Shown piece after piece: positions 50,402 through 58,937 of a stretch of DNA of 64,000 nt; the stretch's first letter is position 1; the number at the start of each line of letters is the position of its first letter. The position numbers and the translations under genes were made by a program. Origin of the DNA: an uncultured cyanobacterium (lineage in GTDB: Bacteria; Cyanobacteriota; Cyanobacteriia; Thermostichales; Thermostichaceae); the NCBI GenBank assembly GCA_937944885.1, contig CALFBB010000002.1, forward strand, positions 1 through 64,000. Direction: 5' to 3'. The notes below the pieces were generated by a model. The model ran no database searches. It worked only from the letters and a program-made list of their open reading frames with translations, and was not told where the DNA came from.

Positions 50402-52789
50402 GTGAGCAAAACGATACCTGATAGTGACCTCAAAATTATGAAGTCTGCTGCCTTCTCTAATTTTGCTGCCCTGTTTTTGGAATCCTGGCTGATTCGCGCC
50501 GGTTATCTCACCCCTGAGCAACTGGCACAAGCCCGTGAGTATCAACAGAAGGCTTACTGCTCCTTGCCGCGTGCCCTTTGGAGCTTGCAGCAGATGCACC
50601 CCTCTAAGTTTGTTCGCTTATGGTCGGGTTTTGCCAACCGACCTACCCTATGGCAATGGCTAAAACAGCATCCCCTTGACCCCGAGCTGATCTGGCTGGT
50701 TGAGTCAACGGATCTGTTACCGGTGCGCTTCTTACCCTGTGGGTGGGCTGATATCAGAACCCGCACTTTGGTGGTTGCGGCTGAAGAACCCGGACATCCC
50801 GAAGTGCGACGCAATGTACAGCGCCTCTTTCCCGAAGTCAAGGTTTGGGAAATCCCAGCTACCGAGCAGCAGATCCTTTCAGTACTTGTGGAATACAAAC
50901 TGACAGTCGACTTGCTAGGCAGCAAGCTAACCCTGGAAGAATGGCAGCGGGTGCAATTAACACGCAGGCGTACCGGTTCCAGCTTGGGGCAGGTTTTAAC
51001 CCGCTTGAACTACGTGCCCTCAGGGGAGTACCTGAATATCCTCACCCAGCTGTTGGGCTACCCGATATTTTCAGATCTGATCGGTACCGGCTTGCTTTAC
51101 CTGGATCCCGCCCTGAGCGAAGGCTTCGATTCAAACGTGATGATGCGGCACCTTTTTTACCCTCTTGCTTGGGTAAAAGAAGACACCCTCATGGTGATGG
51201 TGGAGGATCCCCTAGATCCGGTGGTGGACGAATCCATTTATGCCTTACGCCCCGGCTTGTGTATTGAAAAGGTCTTAGGAACGGAGAGGGACTTAACCCA
51301 TCTGTTGGCTGAAAGCCATGGAGCCAAATTCAGCCAAGATGCGGTGTACCGTCTGCTAGGGCGATTGCCGGAAGAATCTGCTTCACGAGTGTTTACCCTA
51401 CCCCAAATCCTTGTCGGCTACGGCCTACTGGTTTTTCTAGCCTGGGGTTTGGCAGCGGCTCCCTGGACTACCCTCACCCTCTTGGTGTCGCTGGTGAATC
51501 TCTTCTACATCAGCTCTATTGCTTACAAATTTCTTCTCAGTTTAGTGGGATCCAACGACCAAGCCCATTACATCACCGACGCAGAGGTGGCAGCCCTAGA
51601 TGATCGCAGTCTTCCCATTTACACCATTCTGGTGCCGGTGTACAACGAGCCGGAGGTGATGCCGATTTTGATTGGATCCCTAGCGAAGCTGGATTACCCC
51701 CACGAAAAGTTAGATGTCCTGATCCTGTTGGAGGAAAAGGATCAAGTGACCATTGATGCAGCGCGGGCTGCCAAGCCCCCCAACTTTGTTCGCTTGATTC
51801 GTGTGCCGGAAAGCCATCCCAAAACCAAACCCAAAGCCTGTAACTATGGTCTTGCCTTTGCCCGCGGTGATTATCTCACCATTTATGATGCTGAGGATAT
51901 TCCAGAGCCGGATCAACTGAAAAAAGCCATCATTGCCTTCCGCAAGGGGGATCCCAGTCTGATGTGTGTTCAGGCGGCTCTCAACTACTTCAACCGCAGT
52001 GAGAACTTCCTCACCCGCATGTTTACCTTGGAATACTCCTATTGGTTTGACTATCTGTTGCCGGGGTTACAGGCTCTGAAAATGCCCATTCCTCTAGGGG
52101 GAACCAGTAACCACTTTCGCACCGACCGCCTGCGAGAGTTGGAAGGATGGGATCCCTTTAATGTAACCGAAGATGCGGATCTGGGAATTCGGGCTAGCCA
52201 ACACGGCTACACGGTTGGTGTAATCAACTCTACCACCTACGAAGAGGCCAACTGTGCTCTCAAAAATTGGATTCGTCAGCGTTCTCGCTGGATCAAGGGC
52301 TATATGCAAACGTGGTTGGTGCACAACCGGCGCCCTTTGAAATCTTTGCGCAAATTGGGCTTGAAAAACTGGCTTTCCTATCAATTTTTTATTGGGGGTA
52401 CAGTTTTAACCTTTCTAACCAGCCCTATTATGTGGCTTATCTTTTTCTTTTGGTTGTTTACCCGTGCTACCTGGCTACAAAATCTCTTCCCCAGTTGGTT
52501 AATTTATGTTGGGCTCTTCAACCTAATCATAGGCAATGGAATTGGCATCTACCTGAACTTGACTGCTGTTTTCCGGCGCGGGTACTACGATCTGACTCTC
52601 TATGCTCTTCTTAACCCTATCTACTGGCAGCTCCACTCCATTGCCGCCTATATGGCCCTCTGGCAGCTGTTTACCAAACCCTTTTACTGGGAAAAAACTA
52701 TCCATGGCTTGAGTAAATTCACCCAAGCCAAGGTCCATGCTGCCACTCACTCCATTGACTCGGCTGGAGCCACAGCTGAGAAACCCTAG
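50402..52789 (+). CDS. Processive GT2 glycosyltransferase with N-terminal MshEN-type domain
   Basis: A 795-residue membrane enzyme. Residues about 30-165 and 172-305 look like two MshEN (T2SSE N-terminal) repeats, the second clear (LTLEEWQRVQLTRRRTGSSL, then GQVLTRL). Two membrane helices (about 333-385) precede a GT2 catalytic domain with VPVYNEPEVMPIL, DAED at 496-499, TEDADLG at 589-595 and QRSRW at 626-630, and four or so membrane helices follow. It should polymerise a sugar and export it. MshEN domains can bind c-di-GMP, suggesting allosteric control. E. coli NfrB combines the same two domains in the opposite order. The start may be GTG 50402 or ATG 50438. Confidence 0.9.
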   Translation: MSKTIPDSDLKIMKSAAFSNFAALFLESWLIRAGYLTPEQLAQAREYQQKAYCSLPRALWSLQQMHPSKFVRLWSGFANRPTLWQWLKQHPLDPELIWLVESTDLLPVRFLPCGWADIRTRTLVVAAEEPGHPEVRRNVQRLFPEVKVWEIPATEQQILSVLVEYKLTVDLLGSKLTLEEWQRVQLTRRRTGSSLGQVLTRLNYVPSGEYLNILTQLLGYPIFSDLIGTGLLYLDPALSEGFDSNVMMRHLFYPLAWVKEDTLMVMVEDPLDPVVDESIYALRPGLCIEKVLGTERDLTHLLAESHGAKFSQDAVYRLLGRLPEESASRVFTLPQILVGYGLLVFLAWGLAAAPWTTLTLLVSLVNLFYISSIAYKFLLSLVGSNDQAHYITDAEVAALDDRSLPIYTILVPVYNEPEVMPILIGSLAKLDYPHEKLDVLILLEEKDQVTIDAARAAKPPNFVRLIRVPESHPKTKPKACNYGLAFARGDYLTIYDAEDIPEPDQLKKAIIAFRKGDPSLMCVQAALNYFNRSENFLTRMFTLEYSYWFDYLLPGLQALKMPIPLGGTSNHFRTDRLRELEGWDPFNVTEDADLGIRASQHGYTVGVINSTTYEEANCALKNWIRQRSRWIKGYMQTWLVHNRRPLKSLRKLGLKNWLSYQFFIGGTVLTFLTSPIMWLIFFFWLFTRATWLQNLFPSWLIYVGLFNLIIGNGIGIYLNLTAVFRRGYYDLTLYALLNPIYWQLHSIAAYMALWQLFTKPFYWEKTIHGLSKFTQAKVHAATHSIDSAGATAEKP

Positions 52790-53180
52790 TTGGCATGTTG
52801 GCATCCATCCTGACCCAAGCAGAGGGTACTGCAGTTGGATGGGATCCTGACAATAATTGCACTGACAATAATTGCAATAGTTGCGAGAACCATCTGCAGA
52901 GGGGGAGAGGGTTGTCTTTCCACCTCCACCACCCCTAACCCCCCTGTGCTCCATAGGATCATGAGCAGAACCCTATGCTAGGCCTGAGTAGCCGGCCAGA
53001 CAACTAAGGGGCCCTCCCTTTGCCCTCGGATGGATAAGATGCAAAAAATAGAGGTTGGGCTGGGGCTCTGTCTAGGTAACCGCAACCTTTTGCCAGCTTG
53101 GCACCACCTAGGAAGCTGGGTTAGCAAGACTTGTGGCCTCTCCGGTTCCCATCTCGACACGCTGCATTGGGGAAAACATC
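52790..53180. other. Spacer between glycosyltransferase and potD
   Basis: This 391-bp stretch contains TGACAATAATTGCA twice in tandem (52848-52861 and 52863-52876), with a third partial copy (AATAGTTGC) after it. I see no hairpin terminator for the exopolysaccharide genes and no gene. The potD leader lies at the right end. Confidence 0.45.
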
Positions 53181-54245
53181 ATGAAAAAGTGGATTGCCTC
53201 GGTGACGACACTGCTCTGCTGCCTGCTCACCCTAGTGGCTTTCTGGCCCAACACCACCTCAGCCCAAGGGCAAACCCTCAACCTCTACATTTGGTCAGAG
53301 TACATTGACCCTGATATTCTCACCGCCTTTGAGCAAGAGACCAACAGCCGCGTTGTAGTCAGTCTGTACGAATCCAACGAAGACATGGTGGCCAAGCTGC
53401 GGGGGGGCGGCGTTAGTCAGTACGACATTGTGGTGCCGACAGACTACATTGTGCCTACCATGCTGGAGCTGGGCCTGCTGCAACCCCTGAACAAAGACCT
53501 GATCCCCAACTTCAGCAACCTCGGCGAAAAATTTGTCAGCCTACCCTTTGATCCTGAGGATACATACACCGTTGCTTACCAATGGGGCACCACAGGGATT
53601 GGCTACCGTAAGGATCGCCTGCCGGAGGATTTTGAGCGCTCCTGGGGCTTGATCTTTGATCCTGCCCAGCAACAGGGCCCCTTTGTCATGATCGATGAGA
53701 TGCGTACCCTGATTGGCTCTGCTGCTCTCTACCTAGGCTTTGATATGAATACCACCCTACCTGCGGAGCTACGGCAGATCCAACAGCTCTTGATCGAGAG
53801 CAAACGTCGTAGTGCCGGGTTGATCGGCGGCGTGGGTGGCAAAAATCAGCTGGTTTCCGGCACTGCCAATGTAGCTATGGTATACAGCGGCGATGCCCTG
53901 CAAGCTGCTGAAGAAAACCCCGAGATCGGCTACTTCATTCCAAAAGAAGGGGCCAGCATTTGGCTGGATACCTTGGCCATTCCGGCGCAAGCCCCCCATC
54001 CAGAACTGGCTAACCGCTTTATCAACTTTATTTTGGATGCCGAGGTAGGTGCCCAACTGAGCAACTACAACCGCTTCGCTACCCCCAACGCGGCAGCTTT
54101 GCTGGGGATCAATCCAGAGGACCGGCAAAACCCTGCTATCTACCCCGATGAAGCGACCCTCGCCAAGCTCACCTACTTCAGACCGCTCTCCGGGCAAGAA
54201 ATGCGCTTGCTCGATGCCCTCTGGACAGGGGTGAAGAGCAGCTAA
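53181..54245 (+). CDS. potD: Spermidine/putrescine-binding periplasmic protein (PotD-like)
   Basis: From ATG 53181 the product has 354 residues, with a signal peptide (KKWIASVTTLLCCLLTL, cleavage near SAQG) followed by NLYIWSEYIDPDILTAFEQE, the typical PotD start. Blocks YDIVVPTDYIVPTM, QWGTTGIGYR and AMVYSGDALQA are conserved in polyamine-binding proteins. It should capture polyamines for an ABC importer, but no permease or ATPase gene (potABC) lies alongside, as in several cyanobacteria where potD stands alone. An upstream in-frame ATG at 53133 would hide the signal peptide, so it is rejected. Confidence 0.92.
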   Translation: MKKWIASVTTLLCCLLTLVAFWPNTTSAQGQTLNLYIWSEYIDPDILTAFEQETNSRVVVSLYESNEDMVAKLRGGGVSQYDIVVPTDYIVPTMLELGLLQPLNKDLIPNFSNLGEKFVSLPFDPEDTYTVAYQWGTTGIGYRKDRLPEDFERSWGLIFDPAQQQGPFVMIDEMRTLIGSAALYLGFDMNTTLPAELRQIQQLLIESKRRSAGLIGGVGGKNQLVSGTANVAMVYSGDALQAAEENPEIGYFIPKEGASIWLDTLAIPAQAPHPELANRFINFILDAEVGAQLSNYNRFATPNAAALLGINPEDRQNPAIYPDEATLAKLTYFRPLSGQEMRLLDALWTGVKSS

Positions 54246-54335
54246 ACCCAGACTCGGTACCCCAACAGCTCGGCTCTCAGAGGCCAGGATCGAGAAGGGT
54301 AAAATGCCAAGGAAATGCCTTAAGGTCCTTTGCTG

Positions 54336-54927
54336 ATGCTCAACTTGTGCGCTTAGCCTACCCCCAATGGCTACAAGATTTCCATCATGCTCGAGGAAGT
54401 GGGGATCCCTTACCATGTCATTCCCATCAACATTGCTGAAGGGGATTCGGTTTGACCCTGAGTTTCTTAAGATCAGCCCCAATAACAAAATACCCGTTAT
54501 TGTGGATCCCGATGGACCAGATGGCAAGCCCTACTCGCTATTTGAGTCCGGGGCAATTTTGATGTACCTAGCGGAGAAAACAGTACTACGCCCTGGAAAA
54601 GATTCGCTATGCCATCGAGCGCTACGTGAGAGAACGTGAGAGAAACTGAGCGCCTGTTTGCGGTGGTAGATCGGGTGCTAGCGGAGTCGGAATACTTGGC
54701 AGAGGACTACTTGATTGCCAACCAGCTTCCCTTGGATGCGCGGTTACGAACACCTGAATATCCAGGCCTTTCCCCACGTCAAACGCTGGTTGGCAGCGAT
54801 TGAGGCCCGTCCTGCCGTACAAAAGGGCTTACAGCTACTAGCAGAGGTACGCCGCTCCCCTGAGCAAGGCCTGAGCGACCAAGAGCGACAGATTCCGTTT
54901 GCAGACAGGCAGTACCAAAAGCACTAG
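54336..54927 (+). pseudogene. Glutathione S-transferase (YghU/YfcG type) pseudogene
   Basis: Pieces of one GST follow each other in order: [39 protein letters not shown] with [25 protein letters not shown], and FPHVKRWLAAIEARPAVQ. Breaks: an in-frame TAG at 54354-54356 where family members have Trp; a frameshift near 54445; loss of about 50 codons after AEKT (54580); a perfect 10-bp duplication CGTGAGAGAA at 54625-54644 that shifts the frame; and a 2-base loss near 54718. The ATG at 54336 is the relic start. The gene cannot make a working enzyme. Confidence 0.88.
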
Positions 54928-54970
54928 TGTCAAGGAGTCGTGACGACATGACTGGCTCTCGAAATAAAAC

Positions 54971-54988
54971 TTGACACTTTTTAACACT
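54971..54988 (+). promoter_or_regulatory. HLR1-like direct repeat upstream of the Hli gene
   Basis: TTGACACT and TTAACACT are separated by exactly 2 bp, the spacing of the high-light regulatory element HLR1 bound by RpaB. Each half matches about 6 of 8 consensus positions. TTGACA could also be a -35 box. It lies 43 bp before the Hli start codon. Confidence 0.4.
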
Positions 54989-55030
54989 TAGGCCACATTG
55001 GAGGTAACACCCACAAATGGAGTTGAAACT

Positions 55031-55174
55031 ATGGAAAACCAAGAAGCTAAGTTTGGATTTACTGCCTTCGCCGAGAAGTGGAATGGCCGTTTGGCGATGC
55101 TGGGCTTTGTGATTGGCGTGGCTACTGAGTTGCTCACCGGCCAAGGGATCCTCTCCCAAATCGGCCTGCTGTGA
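55031..55174 (+). CDS. High-light-inducible protein (HliP/Scp), 47 aa
   Basis: A single-helix chlorophyll-binding protein. The 47 residues include FTAFAEKWNGRLAMLGFVIG, with the ExxNGRxAM chlorophyll-binding motif, and the usual ending LLTGQGILSQIGLL. Hli proteins protect photosystem II assembly intermediates and chlorophyll synthesis under strong light. The start at ATG 55031 gives the family N-terminus. GGAGGT at 55000-55005 is far (25 bp) from it and nearer to an out-of-frame ATG at 55017, so initiation may be weak or the message may be processed. A terminator follows, so it is a monocistronic unit. Confidence 0.93.
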   Translation: MENQEAKFGFTAFAEKWNGRLAMLGFVIGVATELLTGQGILSQIGLL

Positions 55175-55527
55175 CTTACGGCTTAGAAGGTCCTTAAAAC
55201 TTAGAGCCTAGTAACGTCTCATAGCAGATATCTAACAATCCTAAGCTGGATCAGAAGCTGAGCTAGGTCAAGTGCTCTTTCTGATCCGGTTTTTTTTGGA
55301 GTAGAACATGACTTGGGCTGGCATAGGCTCAGAGGTTTTGGCGCTGTCTCCTCAACCCAAGGCTACACAGACCGTAAACCCAAGCGGCTGAGTCTTGGCA
55401 GGCATTTGATTGATCGGAACTCATCCATCCTCAGGGTGCTGTTCTTCTCGGACTGGGCCTGCAATGAGCGGCTCTCTGGGGTAGAAAACCGGAATGAATC
55501 TCGGTAAAAATTGCAAGTGGCCTCCTC
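55175..55527. other. Spacer between Hli gene and eda
   Basis: Apart from the terminator at 55248-55298, this 353-bp spacer shows no convincing gene. A plus-strand frame at 55313-55507 lacks recognisable features and is not called. Confidence 0.45.
55248..55298 (+). terminator. Intrinsic terminator of the Hli gene
   Basis: GGATCAGAA (55248-55256) pairs perfectly with TTCTGATCC (55279-55287), and nine or so T residues follow after GG. It lies 74 bp after the Hli stop codon and is the clearest Rho-independent terminator in the window. Confidence 0.85.
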
Positions 55528-56250
55528 ATGGTATCGGACTATCCTGTCAGGATGTCTGTTGGTTCTGAGCCTAGCCTGGATAGCCGTTGGACCCACCCCT
55601 GGTTGCTGCAGTTGTGGCAGCACCCCTTAATCGGAGTGATTCGGGCCCGCGAGAGTTTGGCACAAGCGACCCAACAGGCAACAGTAGCCATCCGAGCTGG
55701 GATCCGACATCTTGAAATCACCACCCAGGTGCCCCAGTATTTGCAGTTGATTGCTTGGTTACGGCAACACTATCCCCACTGCTGGATTGGGGTAGGCACC
55801 GTTTTGCATCAACAAATGGCCGAGGAGGCTTGGCAAGCAGGAGCCCAGTTTTGTGTATCCCCTTTTGCCAACGAGCAGATCATCCGCTGGAGCTGGGAAG
55901 TTGGCTTACCCGTTGTTCCGGGGGCTCTTACCCCGACGGAAATTTGGTCTGTTTGGCAGGCGGGAGCAACAGCGGTGAAGGTCTTCCCGGTAGAAAGTCT
56001 GGGCGGATCCCGCTACATTCGCCATCTGCGGCAACCCTTGGGATCCCTACCCCTCATTCCAACTGGGGGAGTAACCCTGGCCAATAGCTTGGAGTACCTA
56101 CGAGTCGGGGCCTGGGCCGTGGGCATTGCCGGGGATTTATTTCCACCAGAAGCGCGTACAGGGGGGCAAAGCCCGGAGCATCGCATTCATCAAGCTCTCG
56201 CGCCGTTGGTCAAAATGCGCCAATTTGTGCCGAAACCTGGCCTAATCTGA
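55528..56250 (+). CDS. eda: KDPG / 4-hydroxy-2-oxoglutarate aldolase
   Basis: Eda splits 2-keto-3-deoxy-6-phosphogluconate to pyruvate and glyceraldehyde-3-phosphate, the last step of the Entner-Doudoroff route, which operates in cyanobacteria. The 240-residue protein shows GVIRARESLAQA, EITTQVPQY, VGTVLHQ and the Schiff-base Lys in AVKVFPVESLGG. IPTGGVTLAN follows as expected. The N-terminal 25 residues are variable, and a Met at residue 9 (55552) may be the real start. It is followed by ybeY after 46 bp. The edd gene is not in the window. Confidence 0.9.
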   Translation: MVSDYPVRMSVGSEPSLDSRWTHPWLLQLWQHPLIGVIRARESLAQATQQATVAIRAGIRHLEITTQVPQYLQLIAWLRQHYPHCWIGVGTVLHQQMAEEAWQAGAQFCVSPFANEQIIRWSWEVGLPVVPGALTPTEIWSVWQAGATAVKVFPVESLGGSRYIRHLRQPLGSLPLIPTGGVTLANSLEYLRVGAWAVGIAGDLFPPEARTGGQSPEHRIHQALAPLVKMRQFVPKPGLI

Positions 56251-56296
56251 CCTACCCACTAGAATAGGGGGCATGTTGGTGTGGAGTGAGGCCCGC

Positions 56297-56782
56297 ATGG
56301 ATGGATTCCTGGATCTGTATCTGCAGTTCAACGTCCCTAGCCCAATTGAAGAGACCACCTGGTGCGATTGGTTTAAGACTTGGTTGCGGGAGCTGGGGGT
56401 GACGATCCCGTGTGAACTGAGCCTGTGCTTAACCTCTGACGATCACATTCGCGAGCTAAACCGTGAATTTCGCCAAATTGATGAGCCCACCGATGTGTTG
56501 GCCTTTGCCGCACAAGAAATGCCGGCTCCGGTTGCAATCCGTGAAGTGTCGGGGGTACGGCTGCTAGGGGATATTGTCATCTCGGTACCAACGGCCCGTC
56601 TGCAGGCAAGGGCGCAGGGGCACCGTCTCTCGGATGAGCTAGCTTGGTTAGCCACCCATGGATTGCTTCACCTCCTGGGGTGGGATCACCCGGATGAACT
56701 TTCCCTGCAGCGTATGTTGCAACAACAGCGGCAACTGTTATCGGCAATCCAGTTAGGCTTGGAGGTGACCCATGGCCAGTAG
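56297..56782 (+). CDS. ybeY: Endoribonuclease YbeY
   Basis: YbeY is a zinc-dependent single-strand endoribonuclease needed for 16S rRNA 3'-end maturation and ribosome quality control. The zinc motif HGLLHLLGWDH is intact, preceded by LNREFRQIDEPTDVLAFAAQE and LLGDIVISV. The start at ATG 56297 has GAGG 5-6 bp upstream; a longer start at 56273 adds eight residues. The 161-residue length is normal. The stop overlaps dgkA by 11 bp, a conserved pairing in many bacteria. Confidence 0.94.
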   Translation: MDGFLDLYLQFNVPSPIEETTWCDWFKTWLRELGVTIPCELSLCLTSDDHIRELNREFRQIDEPTDVLAFAAQEMPAPVAIREVSGVRLLGDIVISVPTARLQARAQGHRLSDELAWLATHGLLHLLGWDHPDELSLQRMLQQQRQLLSAIQLGLEVTHGQ

Positions 56783-57323
56783 TTCTAGCCGGTTCCCTCA
56801 GGGTCCGCGGTTGCTGGAGCGCTCTCAATGGGTGGCCTTTCGACGGCGCAGACCCGATTCTAGTCCCCCCCCTCATCCATCCGCTTCAGCAGAGGAACCT
56901 CAGCAGACGGATCCCTGGCAACGCCCTCCCTCCTGGCGAGTGGCAACCAACCTGAGCAAAAGCTTCTACTATGCCGGCAAGGGCTTGGTGTATGCGGTCC
57001 GCACTCAACGGAACTTCCGCATTCATATTGCCGTGGCAGTGGTGGCTTTTGGTCTGGGTTTTGGCCTGAGGTTGAGTGCAGTGGAAATGGCCCTGATCAG
57101 TTTGGCCACCGGATTGGTGATGGCCCTTGAGCTGGTGAATACCGCCCTAGAAGCAGTGGTGGATCTGACCTTGGGCAGCGAATATCATCTGCTGGCGGCA
57201 ATTGCTAAAGATTGTGCGGCAGGGGCAGTGTTAATTGCCGCAGGGGTAGCGCTCTTGGTGGCGGCTTGGTTGTTTTTACCTCCTTTGCTGCTGCTGCAGA
57301 ACGTCAGAGGGGTGGCGGGGTAG
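56772..57323 (+). CDS. dgkA: Diacylglycerol/undecaprenol kinase family protein
   Basis: A 183-residue protein with a 50-residue Pro/Ser/Arg-rich N-terminal extension followed by the DgkA fold. SFYYAGKGLVYAVRTQRNFRIH, MALELVNTALEAVVDL (the ATP/Mg-binding ExxNTxxE block) and three hydrophobic helices are visible. Gram-positive-type DgkA enzymes phosphorylate undecaprenol for wall synthesis or diacylglycerol; which one applies here is unknown. It overlaps the end of ybeY by 11 bp, so the two are translationally linked. It converges on thrB with 10 bp between. Confidence 0.9.
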   Translation: MASSSSRFPQGPRLLERSQWVAFRRRRPDSSPPPHPSASAEEPQQTDPWQRPPSWRVATNLSKSFYYAGKGLVYAVRTQRNFRIHIAVAVVAFGLGFGLRLSAVEMALISLATGLVMALELVNTALEAVVDLTLGSEYHLLAAIAKDCAAGAVLIAAGVALLVAAWLFLPPLLLLQNVRGVAG

Positions 57324-57333
57324 CTCTGTGATT

Positions 57334-58323
57334 TCATATCTCCTTTGTTTTTTGAGGGGGCAAGTTGGGATCCTCTGAAGCGGCACCTTGCAGCACCCGT
57401 CCCCCCTGTCGATCCAGGTTGAGTAGTTTGGCCTCCGATTCAATATCCAGTTGTCTCCAGGCATTGACCATGGCGGATCCCACCCGTTCCCGGTCATCAG
57501 GGGCACAAAGGGCCAAAAGGGTGGGGCCGGCTCCACTAATCACCACCCCATAGGCACCGGCCGCCTGGGCAGCAGCCTGGACGGTTTTGAAGCCGGTAAT
57601 CAACTCCAAACGAGCTGGCTGATGCAGACGATCCTGCAGAGCTACCTTCAGCCAGTCCACCCGGCCCAGCTGCAAGCTGCGGATCAGCAGACCCAGATGA
57701 CTGCTGGAAAAGACCGCATCCGCTAGGCTGACGGATTTGGGTAGAATCTCGCGGGCAGCCTGGGTGGAGAGCTTAAAGTTGGGCACCACCGCCACGATGC
57801 CAATGCTCTCGTGCCACTCCAGCGGACAAAACACCCACTGCCCCTGCTGCCCTTGTACGCACAACTGACAACTGCCCTGCAAAGCAGGTACTACATTGTC
57901 CGGATGACCCTCAAGAGCAATGGCCAATTGCAGGAGGGTTTCTGGGGCTAGGTTGAGCCCCCCGATAGCATTGGCCCCCAGCAATCCCCCGACAATAGCA
58001 GTGGCAGAGCTACCTAAGCCACGGGAGAGGGGCACATTTAGGGTAATTTCAATTTCTACCCCCGGCACAGGTTTGCTCAGTAACTCAAAAGCACGGCTGA
58101 AGGCCCGGTAGACAAGGTTGTCTTTGCTCTGGCTCACGTGGTCGCTGCCGCGATAGTGAATGTTGAGGCCAGAAGGGATCTCACGAAATTGAAAGTGATT
58201 GTAAAGATCCAAAGCTGCACCAATGCAATCGAAGCCCGGCCCCAAGTTAGCCGTGGTAGCCGGGACGATTACCTGCACTTGCTCTTTTGCCAAAGGACCA
58301 ACTCCTTGAAAGACAGCGGGCAC
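57334..58323 (-). CDS. thrB: Homoserine kinase
   Basis: ThrB phosphorylates homoserine in threonine synthesis. The 329-residue GHMP kinase shows VIVPATTANLGPGFDCIGAA near the N-terminus, the ATP loop PLSRGLGSSATAIVGGLLGA and the C-terminal GAGPTLLALC. The length is a little more than the typical 300-310 because of extra residues at both ends; an alternative start at the second in-frame GTG or Met is possible. It lies upstream of no other threonine gene here. Confidence 0.95.
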   Translation of the reverse strand: MPAVFQGVGPLAKEQVQVIVPATTANLGPGFDCIGAALDLYNHFQFREIPSGLNIHYRGSDHVSQSKDNLVYRAFSRAFELLSKPVPGVEIEITLNVPLSRGLGSSATAIVGGLLGANAIGGLNLAPETLLQLAIALEGHPDNVVPALQGSCQLCVQGQQGQWVFCPLEWHESIGIVAVVPNFKLSTQAAREILPKSVSLADAVFSSSHLGLLIRSLQLGRVDWLKVALQDRLHQPARLELITGFKTVQAAAQAAGAYGVVISGAGPTLLALCAPDDRERVGSAMVNAWRQLDIESEAKLLNLDRQGGRVLQGAASEDPNLPPQKTKEI

Positions 58324-58378
58324 CCCAGTTGCTCACAAGCTGGAGAATTTGGGATCCCTTGCGGGGATAGCTTACGAG

Positions 58379-58921
58379 TCAAGGCAACCAGGCCAGAATA
58401 GCCAACGAGGCCGAGAGGATCCCAATCAATACCCAAACAAGTTTAGTATCAAAGTGCTCAGCTGCGCCGGGGCGAGAGGGATCCACAGATTGGGCGGCAG
58501 AGCTTGAGGTAGTGCTTTCCCCTTGAAGTCGGCGATAGGCTAAGCGGCGTTCCGGTGGCTCTGCCTCCTCTAGTTGGCTAAGATCAGGGATTTCGCTCAG
58601 CCACTCCGATGGACGGCGCAAGCGGGGAGCCTGCCAGATACCCAGGACATAACGAGCCTGCTGGGCTACCTCTGGGTCAGGGTTGCCTACTAGGGTTTGC
58701 ACCAGTAGGATGGCCTCCTGGGTTTGCCCCAGAGCTTCTTGGGCCAGTGCTTGCCAAAGCCGTAGTTTGCCCGACTGTGGATAACAGCTCTGGGCCTGTC
58801 GGATCTGATCTAGCACTTGCCGGTACTGGCCTTGCTCAAACTGCAACTGGATCAAGGTCAAGTACTGGGGTAGTCTCAGGTCTGAAGACTTCGTCCCACT
58901 GACGCGAACGGAAGGACTCAT
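58379..58921 (-). CDS. TPR-containing membrane-anchored protein
   Basis: A 180-residue protein. Residues about 18-95 contain two or more tetratricopeptide-like helical hairpins (YLTLIQLQFEQGQYRQVLDQ, LWQALAQEALGQTQEAILLV). A linker rich in Ser, Glu and Pro follows, and then a single C-terminal membrane helix (VWVLIGILSASLAILAWL). The topology suggests a tail-anchored cytoplasmic scaffold. The family is unknown to me. It is downstream of cpcS by 16 bp on the same strand, so the two are probably cotranscribed. Confidence 0.75.
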   Translation of the reverse strand: MSPSVRVSGTKSSDLRLPQYLTLIQLQFEQGQYRQVLDQIRQAQSCYPQSGKLRLWQALAQEALGQTQEAILLVQTLVGNPDPEVAQQARYVLGIWQAPRLRRPSEWLSEIPDLSQLEEAEPPERRLAYRRLQGESTTSSSAAQSVDPSRPGAAEHFDTKLVWVLIGILSASLAILAWLP

Positions 58922-58937
58922 GGTAGGGATCCACAGG

